From Ciborinia camelliae (Eukaryota > Ascomycota > Leotiomycetes > Helotiales > Sclerotiniaceae), in contig JANPYM010000004.1 of assembly GCA_025890175.1 (NCBI GenBank), forward strand, positions 2,990,800 through 3,054,799: a stretch of DNA of 64,000 nt, in the 5' to 3' direction. Below, one piece after another: positions 24,520 through 35,932 of the stretch. Numbering within the stretch: position 1 is the first letter of the stretch; each line of letters begins with the position of its first letter. Made by a program: the position numbers and the translations under genes. The notes below the pieces were generated by a model. It searched no databases, was not told the origin of the DNA, and saw only the letters and a list, made by a program, of their open reading frames with translations.

Positions 24520-27292
24520 TAGACCACTCTACCAACTTCTGTAAAGTGAATGTGGGCGCCAACAGCTTCTGAAATGGATCATCCAACATAAGTTGGAACT
24601 CTTTAAATATCCATGTTCTCTTCTCCGCACCAATCGTACTTCCAAATCATAACTTGCAAGTGAAGACCCGTCAAGAGTGAAGTCTTCACTTGGAATTATC
24701 AGAATACTTGATACGCGCTTTGCAATGTGTTTGCCCACTACATCACATCTATAATAACTTCCGGGTCTTTAGTCATCGCCGTCTTGATGACGAAGGAGAA
24801 GCTGTTATCGTTGCCATTTTTTGAACCTTGCGCACCCGAGATCATTGTTTCAATAGATTGACGGATATGACAAACGGATATCATTGTACCAAAAAGCATC
24901 GAGGTTGTCTGCAGAGACCATCGACTTTGCCAACTCCTTGTTTTCCATTCCCATGATGATTTGGGACTCGATAGCTTCTTGTGGCGTTGGTGAAGGCGAT
25001 CTGGACATGGCGACTTCGAAACTTCAGAGCATTTCGTCTTCATTAATACCGCACTGAGCTTTCCGGATGAGCGATGCTTCAATCGTTGCATTTTCAGCCA
25101 TAACATCAATACCGAGAACCATGGGCTAAACGAGTGATGTTGCAGACGATGGAAATTCGGATGAGAGAATCTGTATTTCAACCATGTTTTCGGGGATTAA
25201 AGCATGTGAATGTTCTCGCTCAAAGAGAAAACTACCATCAACCAATTCTGTCCTACATGGTAAGCCTTTAAATAGAGGGCTCTCTTGGATGTGGTCATCT
25301 TGCTTGTTTAAATGCTCAGCGGGATCAATCCGGCAAATCTGCAAAGTTCCTCCGTGTAGCCAGCATTCTGGATCTTTTCCGGAATCTTTTGTGTCGGCTG
25401 AAATTAATAGGCTGACAATTGCTCGTCCTAGGTCTTGTGCATCTTTCCTGAAGTCAGTATCCAGAAGCATGATGCGAGCGGCGGCTTGTTCTGAACGAAT
25501 CACCCGTAGTAAGCCTTCTGCCATCCCAGCTGTGGGCGATCTACCCCCCTTCCCGCTAGTAAGCCAAAGTGCACGCACACCCGAGGTCAAGACTGTTTTA
25601 ATAGCCCCAAACATTGTTGGATTCTTAGACATCCATGTAAATAAGGTGTCTGCTCCGTCATCCATCACAACAAGCACGTCTTCAGCCGAGGAAAAGTTCG
25701 TAATAGGCTTCTCATGAATTTTCCGGTCGAAATTAAAGGAGGACATCATTGATCTGAGATCAACAGAGTGTTCGACTTCTGGCAAGAGAAGTGTGATATT
25801 TTCTGCAGAGAATTCATGCTATCCAGACCCTTTGGAAAGTTCCTCGATGCCGGAAATAGTCTCAATTCCTTCATCGTTTTCGGGCACCACAAGCGCGGTT
25901 TTGATATCGACATCACGAAGAGTAATTCCTTCAAATGACAATCCCTTCGTCTCATGTATCTGCAGGAGAGCTTTTATGGCGAGAGAAATATGACCCGCAG
26001 CTGGGAAAATGGCGGTTCCACCAAGCTACCTATTGTTCATATTATCAACTAACAATCACTTGAAAGTTTGGAGCTGGTAGAACACTGGAATAGAAGGAGA
26101 GAAAAAAGTAAATCCTTACGTTGTGATCTTTCAACCAAGAAACGTCTCGATGGCGCAGTATATTGCGCCACACATTCGTATGGGTAGAAAGCCCTGAAAC
26201 TCGGCTGCCGAGGAGATCGTGGCGTGGATATGCTCGGGCTCGCTGTTACGCACTTGCTCGTGGCTCTGCCCAGTACCGCTTTTCATAATTCCACAGATAT
26301 GGCGGTAGGTCGGTAAGAAGACATCGCATTTTGTGTTTGCGTATACCGTTGGAACCTCGTATGTGGGAGTTAGAACTGACTTCTTCCAGGTCAAAAGAAC
26401 ATCCAGCAATGAAAGCAGACCCCGCAACGCCGAGAAGCTGGTCAAAGTCGTTCTTGTTTTGCATCGTTGAAGATGCATATGTAAAGCGGAATAGCTTACG
26501 AGCCGAGAAAATTTGCTTGAGGGGACCGGCTAGCGCTGAATGAGGATCAATCTCGATGACTAGCTTGACATCGACAAATTCTTTATCAGAGATCATTTCA
26601 TGGACTGCTGTACTGAACCGTACTCGCTGTCGAAGATTCACACTCCAATGACCCGGCGGGATATTGTCGCCAGAAATAAGCTCTCCAGTTACCGATGAGA
26701 CCATTTGCGACTTTGGTCTTCGCCACAGCAGATCATCTAGGGATAGTACAGAGAAAGCATCTTCTAATAAGACATCATATGCAGAGCTGACTGGGTTCAT
26801 ATGATTGGAATGATATGCTCTCCCTGTCTTAAGCTCCCGGGCAAAAATACTTTTCGAGCTTAATATTTGCTGCAGTTGAATGATCGGCTCAGCCTTCCCG
26901 CTCAGTGCAATGCTATTAGACGAGCTTTTGCAAGCGATACATATATCTTCCAGCTCTGACGGCAAGTGCTGTTCAATTTCTTCCAGTCCGAGCCCGACAG
27001 CAAGCATAGAACCGGGAGTTAAATATTCCGCTACTGCATGGCCACGACAGGAGGCCGCTAGAATTGCTTCAGGGGCGCTGATCAAACCAGCAGCATACGC
27101 GGCTCCTATTTCGCCAGACGAATGACCAATGCTTACCTTTGGGACGATGTCCCATTGCGGGAATAGATCAACTAGAGTAATTCGAATGGCTGTGCAAAGA
27201 GGTTGCGAAACTTTCGCTTCGTTGATTGTGCTGGCAGTACTTTTGGATTGTTCTGTAATTCCCCAAACTATTACACAAGAGGACGGAAGCAA
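24520..27292 (-). pseudogene. Highly reducing type I PKS relic, internally deleted
   Basis: Reading along the minus strand: an acyltransferase domain (27292-26246) with the active-site motif SIGHSSGEIGAAYAAG and AYHSNH; the first hot-dog half of a dehydratase (26230-25840) with WLKDHN and IFPAAGHISLA; then a jump to the region before/around ER/KR (25785-25130, ending in AEGLLRVIRSEQAAARI); then KR C-terminal sequence; then an ACP remnant (24740-24520) shifted by one base at the pantetheine site. No ketosynthase, methyltransferase core or complete ER/KR is left. Several frame changes and stops confirm it is dead. The family normally makes reduced polyketide chains. It lies directly downstream of a broken GMC oxidoreductase on the same strand, which suggests one former cluster. 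Confidence 0.87.
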
Positions 27293-27720
27293 TGTTCAAA
27301 CCTGCCAGACCCCATGTAAATCGGTCTTTGAAATTTTCAATAAACTCAGCGCCGTCTTTCAGCGATGATGGTGCGAAGCTGCATCAACGCAAGTGGCCTA
27401 CCGATACATCTATATGGACCTATATACTCAGAGTCAGTGGTTTGATGCGAGACGATGCCACACTAGTCGGTAGCATAGAAGACTCCCATATAAATCTACA
27501 AACATGTGACCGCAGAATAAAGTGGTAATTGTCGAGGGCTACACCACTGTTCGGTCCGAACACACCGAAAATCTTACTTCAGTTCTCCATGGTATGTAGT
27601 ATTTTCCCGTTCGAGAGTACCGCGGGCTGGGAGGACGTTGAGTTTTGTAACGAACTTCACTTAACTGGAGAGGGAATGCTTTCAATCTAACAGGATCAAT
27701 ACTTACACTCTATACTTCAA

Positions 27721-29890
27721 TCAGCCATGGTTCCGTCGAAGGTAGTTTCTGTGGATGTATAATACTCCGAATCCAGGGGCTATTTCTTTCACAATTATCC
27801 CTGTATTTTCCGCCCAAGGAGGAATATCTTGATTAGCATCATATTCTATAGACGATGATACTTCGCAAGACTGCGTCATCGAACCGAACTTAAAAGCTGC
27901 AAGATATATACATACTTCTCTAACTCGCAACAACACCTGAACTGCAAGCTTCACGTCCACAGGGTCATAAAAAACGTTGAGGTTCACAAGCGGCCGAAGT
28001 ATCGTATCCGCACTCGTGATCGTCACATTGCCCCGAGAGCGTGGCTTCAGAATCCCCGCTTCAAAAGTCATGTAGTTGGTGTTTGGGGATGGTACATGAG
28101 ATGCTGATGGTGTGCAAGTAATTCTATTTCTGAAAAATTCGAAGGGAAAGTTTCCAAATATGAAAGTATGTCGGGATCGAGCTTGGAGCGATACGGTTCG
28201 GCAAGGTTTTCCCAATCTGTGGGGGTTGAAAAATTCTGGTCAAGATTCTGGATTCTATAAAATGCTAATGAAGCTGAATCGGACATACCTATGAGTTCCC
28301 CGGCATTATTCGCAGCCAGTGGCTCTTCTTGACGCTTTATATATGATTCTATGGCCTGGTGTTTATACATTGGATCTTCCATCTGCGTGAGAGCCGCGGT
28401 ATTACCTGGTGTGTCAGTCTGATATATGGTTGATCTTGACTAGAATCAGCAAAAGGAGAAACGCGTTCCGTCACTATTTCAAGCTCGGAAACGATTGGTA
28501 TGCTCAGCTCCTCAAGAGTTTTCTTTGCGCCTATACCAGACACTATCAATAATTGGGGATAACGAAACTGTGTGGTGTTGTAATTATCAGTCACGCATCC
28601 AGGACTTATTTGAAAGTAGAGAGCACTCACAACCCCTGCTGAGACAATGACTTCCTTACGAGCAGACAACACAAAATCATAATCGACTTGTCCCATGGCC
28701 GCAGTCAAGACTTCCGTCACCCGTTTTCTTTTGTCTAAAAGTAATCGTTTTGCAAGTGTATGCGGATATATCTTGATAATCGTCATCGCCATAGCCTGCT
28801 GTAAAAACGAGGTTTTAGATGTGCTTCTTGTTTGAGTTTCTGGGTCTATATTGAGTGCAACTGTGCCATATCCAAGAAGCTCCCCATTATTCAGTCCTTT
28901 GAGTCTTTTGAGCCCAAGACGATCAAAACTTTTGGCCAAAGCATTTACATAGTCACCGCGATAATTCCCATATGAGACTTGCAATGGTCCTCCTTCCATC
29001 GAGAAAAGAGTCGAGTCGTAAGGAATGTCGAATTATAATCCGATTGTTTCATATTGGGAGAGGTAAACTTGCAATTTTCCCGACTCCATGCTTCGTCGCC
29101 GACTGCGTCGAACCACATCTGGTGAAAACCAATGGTGCCCCTAATGGAACGTGTAAAAAGGTTCAGGGGTGGGAAATAAAGTTTAAATGCCTACCTTTGA
29201 TAGACAAGTGGATTGATAGCAGAACTAGCTTGGTTCAATCCATCGTTAGCCGCAACGATTACCGAAAAGGGGTAAACAATATTGGTTACTCACGTGCCAC
29301 CGAAAGTTTGACCTTGAGAATAGTGAACAGTTCGCCCGTTATAGCCCTGCAAAGTTAGAAGCGACAAGAAAGAAGGGTGTAGTGATAAAATACCACTTGA
29401 TGTGTAGTTTCAATATCCCATCCAACTAGCGGAGGACGCATCTCGTCGATATGAGTTGACCACCCATTGCAACCCCGCACTTCAGTAAGATTTCCATTTT
29501 CAAATTCATAGAAACTACCAGCTTCAATGACAGTTACAGAGAAACCCCTTATGTCTTCGGCTAAACGTGCAGCCAAGGTATTTCTAGCTGTTCCACCTCC
29601 AACGACCTTATAACTGAAGATCAGAGAATTTCAAAACTTCAGTGGTACAAGTAATTTTTGGGAGGCATGGTAGGAACGAAAGATACAAGACTGGCGATAT
29701 AATCATAGGTCTCACTGAAATCTGGAATCTCAAAGGAATTTCCTCCGGGGCGATCCTTCTTGGGGATATTACCCTGAGACCCCCGTCTGCCCTCGCCCCA
29801 AACATTAAACCGAGTGGCTACCACTAGAAGCAGAGTAAAGCACAATGCCAATGTCAAGGACAGTGGTCGGAGCAACAAGCTGCAGTACAT
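27721..29890 (-). pseudogene. GMC oxidoreductase, truncated and frameshifted
   Basis: ATG 29888-29890 starts a secretion-signal-like peptide (LSLTLALCFTLLLVVA). The FAD-binding Rossmann motif follows as VVGGGTARNTLAARLAE, where the usual motif is GGGTAG; GGA has become AGA. Later blocks are VIEAGSFYEFENGNL, HYSQGQTFGGT, WFDAVGDEAW, SYGNYRGDYVNAL, LIVSGIGAKKTLEEL and RGNVTITSADT, all in the GMC order. Lesions: no splice joins the first exon to the Rossmann exon in frame, there is a frame change near 29000-29010, and the C-terminal part with the catalytic His (normally about 100 residues) is replaced by a short tail and stop at 27721. Relatives such as versicolorin B synthase act in polyketide pathways, which fits the adjoining PKS relic. 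Confidence 0.85.
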
Positions 29891-31119
29891 GATTAAAACG
29901 GGGCCTGCTGGCAAGGGCATTCGAAGTAATAAATGTACAAATTGTAAATGATAATGGTCAGCATCATGGTCCATATGAGTATTTATTTTAGATTGGGTAG
30001 TCGGCTTCGCCAAGTAAGCTATCAAAATCAGTTGGCGGCAGGTTATAAGAATCCTGGTATTGGTGGTGTGACTTTGGTGATGCAGAACCATTCCGACCTA
30101 GAAATTATGAAGAAGTTTGATATTTCTCAATTAGATGTTGAACCAGTGATTGGATAATCGTCGTCTAAAGTCTGGGCATAGATAGTTTTCTTGCCGGCAA
30201 GTGAACTGCAAAATGACACTTTAATCATAGAGGTATCGAACAGCAAAAATTATAATCTGCATGATATAAAATCTGAATATCTCCAGTTTATCAGGCATTG
30301 ACAGCTTCATTCTTTATGCCACACCCACGTTACGTTCCAAATAATACCTACCTAGCTATCTTCAAGAAAGATGTCAGAAATACTGAATCACCACGTATAA
30401 AAATCCATCGATATAAAAAACTAGATTATAAGTCTAGTATAGGTACCTAGATAACGTAGGTATTTGTGAAGGCTTTGGTATTAAGACTGATAGCTGCTCT
30501 TGCCTTAAGAAATACCTTTTTATAACATTGCGTTCGTTCGACACTGAATCCCCAAAAATTTACCCCGACGGTTGTGTATTTTCAGACTACTCGCCTTTGC
30601 CTTGTCAATAGCAATATTATGGAAACTCAGGATATCGCAACATAAATGGTGGTATAACAAAAGAGATATCGTGGGCGAAATTTCATTTTAGGAAGTTGTT
30701 CTGAACAGCTCGATGTTTATCTTGCAGGTGCGAGCTTGACTACTCTTTCTTAAAACGGTGAGTTGATGTTCAAAATGTCACTGATCTAGAGAAATAACTA
30801 GGATTTGTTTGGTAAGATGATATCTGTATGGATGGCGTTCGTACATGCCTTCAAATGTTGCTTTAACCATCGGACCGCTACTTGTGTTGCACCTGCCATT
30901 TTCAAATACACGAAAAAATGCTTCTACTACCCACACTTCAAGTTGTTTTATTCTAACAACCAAAGATTCAATGTTCTCACCATAAGATTTAATCCTTATT
31001 ACAACCCTATCCGGGCTTTTCACTATCAAAAATTCGTTCAAACAACTCTGATGAACCCAGTTGAGTGGTTGATTGAGAATAATAATTACCCCTCAGATTC
31101 CCTCCTCAAATTCGCTACC
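29891..31119. other. Intergenic
   Basis: No gene supported. The frame of the next gene is open upstream to 30805, but that part is AT-rich and unlike the rest of the protein, so I treat it as leader. Runs of the CCTACCTAG type are present near 30345 and 30440. Confidence 0.4.
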
Positions 31120-32421
31120 ATGCCAAACAAAAAGCCATCGTTCCGTATATACGAGGATTCCGAAGATCGTGAAGACAATGAGCAGCAAAGCTGCAATGGC
31201 GGTGTTTTCTGTTCGCTCTGTCATAAAGGGTGTATGACTCCGGATAACTGTTCACCATGCTGTGCAGAGTGCCAACATTGTAGCAGCCTTCTTTATGGTT
31301 CTTTGGAACAGAAGCCAGGTATATTGAATGATGATACGATGGTACATCCAGTCAAATCAACACAGGCATCATATTCACCATTCCAGATCTCATCCAACAA
31401 TGAGTGTTCGACTTTTACAGCATCGATATTAGATGCACCATTCCAAATCTCATCCCATGATGAAAGTGCCACTTCTACGGACAGCGAGCAAGGCAAATCT
31501 ATCAGCACTACCAATGAGACAGAGTCATCAACCCCGCCACATGGTAGCTATGGACGCATCACCTTTTCAAACAAAGGTTATCTGTCAACTAGCACCAGCA
31601 CAACCCCCGTTCGGTCGATATACCAGCTTCCTCGCGGAAACAAAAGTCCGTCTTTGACTGGGGTTGGACATCGAGATGTTGTCGACCAACAACGCAGCTC
31701 GAGAGCACCTCCGCCCGCCATGCAAACTTACCAAGCTTCCGACAGTAACAAAAGTGTAAGTGCATTCTTGGCAGGCAGTCAAGATTCGCTCTTACCATAC
31801 TCGCCCACCAGAAGAATTGTTGAGCAACAACGCAACCTGAGAGCACCTCCGCCCGCCATGCGAAGTTACCAAGCTTCCAACAGTAACAAAAGTGCAAGTG
31901 CATTCTTAGCAGGCAGTCAAGATTCGCTGTTACCATACTCGCCTACCAAAAGAATTGTTGAGCAACAACACAACTTAAAAGCACCTCCGCCCGCCATGCA
32001 AAGTTACCAAGCTTCCAACAGTAACAAGAGTGCATTCTCAACAAACAGTCAAGATTCGTTTTTACGATACTTGCCTGACAGAAGAATTGTTGAGCAACAA
32101 CGCAGCCCGAGACCACCTCCGCCCGCCATGCGAACTTACCAAGCCTCCGACAGTAACAAGAGTGCATCCTCGACAGGCAGTCAAGATTCGCTTTTACCAT
32201 ACTCGCCCACCAGAATAATTGTTGAGCAACAACGCAGCCTAAGAGCATCCCAAAATGCCGTGCGAACTCATGCCGAGAAATTGAGAGCTGCCTTGGCATG
32301 TCCCCTTGATGAACTTCCCCAAGTGAAGCCCAAATCCCCGAAGACGCCCTTGAAGAAAACTCCTTTGAAAAAGAAGATGGGATCGCTTTGGAGAAAAGTC
32401 CAGGTAAAGTGGAATAAATGA
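31120..32421 (+). CDS. Cys-rich, tandem-repeat protein of unknown function
   Basis: Single-exon gene, 433 residues from ATG 31120 (context ACC before ATG); in-frame alternatives lie at 31051 and 30805. Residues about 28-55 hold ten cysteines (FCSLCHKGCMTPDNCSPCCA and on), resembling a metal-binding knot but no named fold. A Ser/Thr-rich linker follows. Then come five units of 43-46 residues starting RIVEQQR, then APPPAM, YQAS, SNKS and GSQDSLLPYSPT. The last unit is worn. The tail is basic (KTPLKKTPLKKKM). No signal peptide or membrane segment was seen. Length differences between units are multiples of three bases, so the frame is under constraint. The repeats look disordered and phosphorylatable (SP/TP sites). 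I do not recognise the family; it may be lineage-specific. Confidence 0.7.
   Translation: MPNKKPSFRIYEDSEDREDNEQQSCNGGVFCSLCHKGCMTPDNCSPCCAECQHCSSLLYGSLEQKPGILNDDTMVHPVKSTQASYSPFQISSNNECSTFTASILDAPFQISSHDESATSTDSEQGKSISTTNETESSTPPHGSYGRITFSNKGYLSTSTSTTPVRSIYQLPRGNKSPSLTGVGHRDVVDQQRSSRAPPPAMQTYQASDSNKSVSAFLAGSQDSLLPYSPTRRIVEQQRNLRAPPPAMRSYQASNSNKSASAFLAGSQDSLLPYSPTKRIVEQQHNLKAPPPAMQSYQASNSNKSAFSTNSQDSFLRYLPDRRIVEQQRSPRPPPPAMRTYQASDSNKSASSTGSQDSLLPYSPTRIIVEQQRSLRASQNAVRTHAEKLRAALACPLDELPQVKPKSPKTPLKKTPLKKKMGSLWRKVQVKWNK
31679..32265 (+). repeat. In-gene tandem repeat, units of 129-138 bp
   Basis: Unit starts are near 31679, 31817, 31955, 32084 and 32216, marked by GTTGAGCAACAACGCA and GCACCTCCGCCCGCCATGC. 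The last unit keeps only the first half. DNA identity between neighbouring units is high, implying recent expansion or conversion. Confidence 0.8.
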
Positions 32422-33240
32422 TCATTCCAATATACAGAACAGAATACTAAACTTTTCTTGGAGTATAAGTTTGAGAAGCCTCTCGTTACGAGCAACCATC
32501 GATTAATTGAGAGCAAGGATGATTGGGAGGAGTAAGTTTCCTTGATGCCTTGGCTCGTTTTTCCACAAAACATCATTTCCATATTCAGCAACAAGCTGCA
32601 AATTTCAGACCCCTTCCACATTTCACAGCTCTAGAGTCATACTGTTACTATTCCTCAACAGCCACTTTCAACACAAATACTAAAAGTCCATATAACTAAT
32701 TCTGACCACAGAAAAATGATAAACGAGACCGGAAAGTGAGAAGAAAAACATGTTGAAGCAACAGAAGATCTGCTGTTCGATACAGCGATTATCTGGGGAG
32801 ACTTATCGGAGGAATCGGATTTTTTATATAATATATCAAACCAGCGTGTATGTTTCTAATAACAATGATAACCACACATTGAGCTTCTTCAAAAACTTGC
32901 CTAATTGCCTTTTGAGTGCGAATTAGGCTACTTGTGACACCTGTCCAAACCGAAGGTCGAAGGAGCACGCACGTGGCGTCGTGCTGTATGTTCGTTATTT
33001 TGGTATCAGATGTAACTACGGAAGTTGAGATGCAAGGTGACTACCAATCTCGATAGAAACGATCCAATAATAATTCTACCTGATGGGGGAAATAATTTGG
33101 AGGCGAAATATATATGAGATGGAAAAGATGAATCTGCATAATAACGTATGAACAAATCGGGTTGAGGTATCAGTGTAAATATGTTTCCAAGCCTATCCAT
33201 ACCTATGAATATTCTCCCTTTGATGATCCCAAACGCCAGC
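32422..33240. other. Intergenic
   Basis: No gene seen in either direction. It holds the 3' regions of the flanking genes. Confidence 0.4.
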
Positions 33241-33242
33241 AA

Positions 33243-33455
33243 TGCTACGCTTTTATGTTCCAGCCGTTCTCATCCATAATCTTGATGACCTCCTCGTCTT
33301 CATCCTTGTCTGCCCCGAAGTGACCAATAGCTCCGAATGGTAATCCTCATTCTCCTTGATCTTGTGTTCGACGGCACCTCAAGCTCGAACATTTATGATA
33401 TTCATCTTTGTGATAGAATCCTCCGCTTTGCCAAAGTGACATTCATGAAATCCAT
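33243..33455 (-). pseudogene. Small gene relic downstream of PTH2
   Basis: Minus-strand translation gives DGIDGFHECHFGKAEDSITK, then an in-frame TGA, then GAVEHKIKENED, then a frame change to LPFGAIGHFGADKDEDEEVI and a stop after NGWNIKA. The acidic, protein-like text across one stop and one frameshift suggests a decayed gene end. Family not recognised. It may also be read-through 3' untranslated sequence of PTH2. Confidence 0.35.
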
Positions 33456-33475
33456 CAATTCCATCAAATCTTCAC

Positions 33476-34268
33476 CTACAACAACTTCAACTTCCCAGTG
33501 ATCTGATCAATCACACTCTTTGGCGCCGGTCCAATCCCCAACACAGTATGGCTCCCACTCGCAATCTGCGTTCTTCCCGCATCCGCAATCTGCTCGGCCA
33601 CCACGCCCAAACTAATAGCTTTCGCCTGCAAAATATCCAGCTCGTCTTCCGACTTCACTTGTAGCGCAACCTTGGCTTGACCTTCTCGTTCCCAGCGTCG
33701 GAGAATGGGAGAATTGGGATCTTTTCGGGAGATGGTTTTGTAGCAGGCGAGGGTGGCGTGGGAACATTGTGCGGCGATTTTTCCTAATGGGGGGTGTATT
33801 TGTTAGTCCTCAATGTATCGAAGTGTAGGTGGAAATGAAATGAATTCAATTGAATTGACATGAGTGAGATGCAAACATACCTTTCGTCATCCCCAAATCG
33901 GTTCGCACAACCAAGACCAATTTACACTCTTCCCCATTATCCACGAGTCCAACTGCGCTCTTCTTCTTCTCATTCTTTTTCGCCGCATTCCTCTCCATTA
34001 CTCTCAATCCATCTCTTTTGTCGGCCTCGAGCCCATTTGCCCAGTTTGGCGCATGATCTAATATCGAAGCATCAATATCCTCCTCCTCACTCTCTTCCTC
34101 ATCATCGTAATTGGCAATCCCTCTTTCTCTGGCTTGCTGGGGCATAAATGGAATGGGGAAAAATCCAAGGCTGGAGGCTATTCCTATCATGTATCCACTG
34201 ATGCCGGCAATTATGGCAGTGGCTATGAGCATGGCCGTGGGACTCGGTGGTGCACGCATATCTGACAT
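33476..34268 (-). CDS. PTH2: Peptidyl-tRNA hydrolase 2
   Basis: Releases tRNA from peptidyl-tRNA that has dropped off ribosomes. Two exons, 33881-34268 and 33476-33783, join as MTKG-KIAAQ and give 231 residues. Residues about 13-35 form a membrane segment (AMLIATAIIAGISGYMIGIA), as in eukaryotic Pth2 anchored to mitochondria or other membranes. A Glu/Asp-rich linker follows. The catalytic Pth2 domain begins at LVLVVRTDLGMTKGKIAAQC and has SHATLACYK, then DAGRTQIASGSHTVLGIGPA near the end. All diagnostic residues are present. A longer start at 34361 is possible but adds an unlikely 31-residue extension. Confidence 0.95.
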
Positions 34269-35932
34269 GGTTTTCTGGAAGCTTCCCAGGTGAAAGGATT
34301 TATGATTTTGGGTGGGAGGGAGAAACGGTCGTGGTTTCTCAGATCTGGGTGGAAAGTTCACGTAAGGAAGGTAGGTAGCTGTGGGGATTACCTAATAATG
34401 AGGTTATTTTTATATTTTTTAAGTCTCGGCTGTCATCATTTCAGCCTTAAACATCAGGGGCTAGTTCGAGAACCCCCGGCCCGGCCCCAGCTGGAGGGGT
34501 TTCACAGCTCCAAATTGGAACCTCACCCACCTGTCCATATAACCTGAAAGCCTTGAAAGCCTCAAAATTCGATATACTGCAGCGCACAAATTCCGCCGTG
34601 TTGCCTGGACTTCAGGGCTCAAAAGATCAGATGTGCAACAAAATCTGGAATTGCTTATGCATGGAGGCCATGAATCTGGTTTTCAAGGCTGCAATTTCCT
34701 TTGGTTTATTAAGCTTGTTTCTGTTTGCAAGAATCCCGATGCTGTTGATGCTGTTGATGCTGTTGTCTCACACACGCACATATCAATTTGTGAGGATCTC
34801 ATTCTATGGATTTTTGGACAATAAGGTTACCTGCGCTGTGGTCAAGATCTGGCTCAGTACACTTGAAAAGGGGGGTAAGAACTCCCCGAATCAGGATGTC
34901 CATATCCACAAGAGAATCTTCGATATAAATTAAGGTGGGACTGGCCTCACTGTACGGTACAAACTGGACTTGAACGTTGTATACGAGATGAGAATAGCCT
35001 CAATCTATGTGATTCTTGTACATCCAGGGTTTTCATTTGATAGAAGTGGCCTTGATTTTCTTATCTCAGTCTCTACTAGGTAGTTGCATTGAGAGTAGCC
35101 TAACATCATGTTTAATGTTCTTTGCTTCTTCCAGTTTCATCAACTAGGCTGGATAATTCGTCTTGTTTCCATGGAGTTGTTCTCTTTATTTTGGTAGTGG
35201 CTTTTAATACATCTTGACCAAGAAAGTTCTTCAATACCATCACCATCTTTGAACACTTTTTGTTATATATCATCATCTCTTGATACAAAGGTGGACCAGA
35301 GGTCTTTTGGGTGGCTTCTTTTTATTCATGAAAACCTTTTTGCAGATAACCAAATTCCAGCTTGTGAGTAGCCAGATGATCTATACTGGGCAGTCTTGAC
35401 AATTTCAATGTACAACTACTCTACGAACAACGAGATAATGCCATCCTGTGATGTGTGATGAGATAGTGTGAATGTCCCACTAAATCCAGATGATCATCAT
35501 GTTTCGTCTCACAGTAGTGAGACAATATACTCACAATTATTGCCTTGCCTGAGTGGTAGCGACCTGGTTTTTTCCTTCTTTTATTCTTGCAGTATAAACA
35601 TCTTATATAAATGATGCAGATGCCTTGCTTTCAGGATGATGTGGTCTAAGTGTGAGCAACAAGCGGGAAATTTACCAACAAAGCGTTTAAAACATATATT
35701 GAAAGTAGCTTTTCCATCAAATCTTTGGTTCAAGGATATCTCATCTGCCTTATCGATCAAATAGAAGCAGCTGGACTTAACGAGTTTAATTAAGCGTCCC
35801 CCAAGAAGTAAGTGGTCCGTATACTTAGAAAAGGCCTACAGCTAATCAATGGTGCAGGCAGATTTGTTTGATCTGATACCAAGCATACACTCAATCTGAT
35901 TCAGAGTAGACTTATTCAATCCAAAAGCCGCA
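34269..35932. other. Intergenic between PTH2 and the methyltransferase gene
   Basis: A (TGCTGTTGA)n microsatellite near 34741-34763. Frames at 34553-34933 and 34290-34547 have no similarity and are not called. No RNA gene was recognised. Confidence 0.4.

Noticed and set aside
25184..25717. 177-codon plus-strand frame
   Set aside because: Shadow of the PKS relic on the minus strand, whose translation is clearly PKS-like.
31943..32425. 160-codon minus-strand frame over the repeat gene
   Set aside because: Repeat unit length is a multiple of three, so the antisense strand is open by construction.
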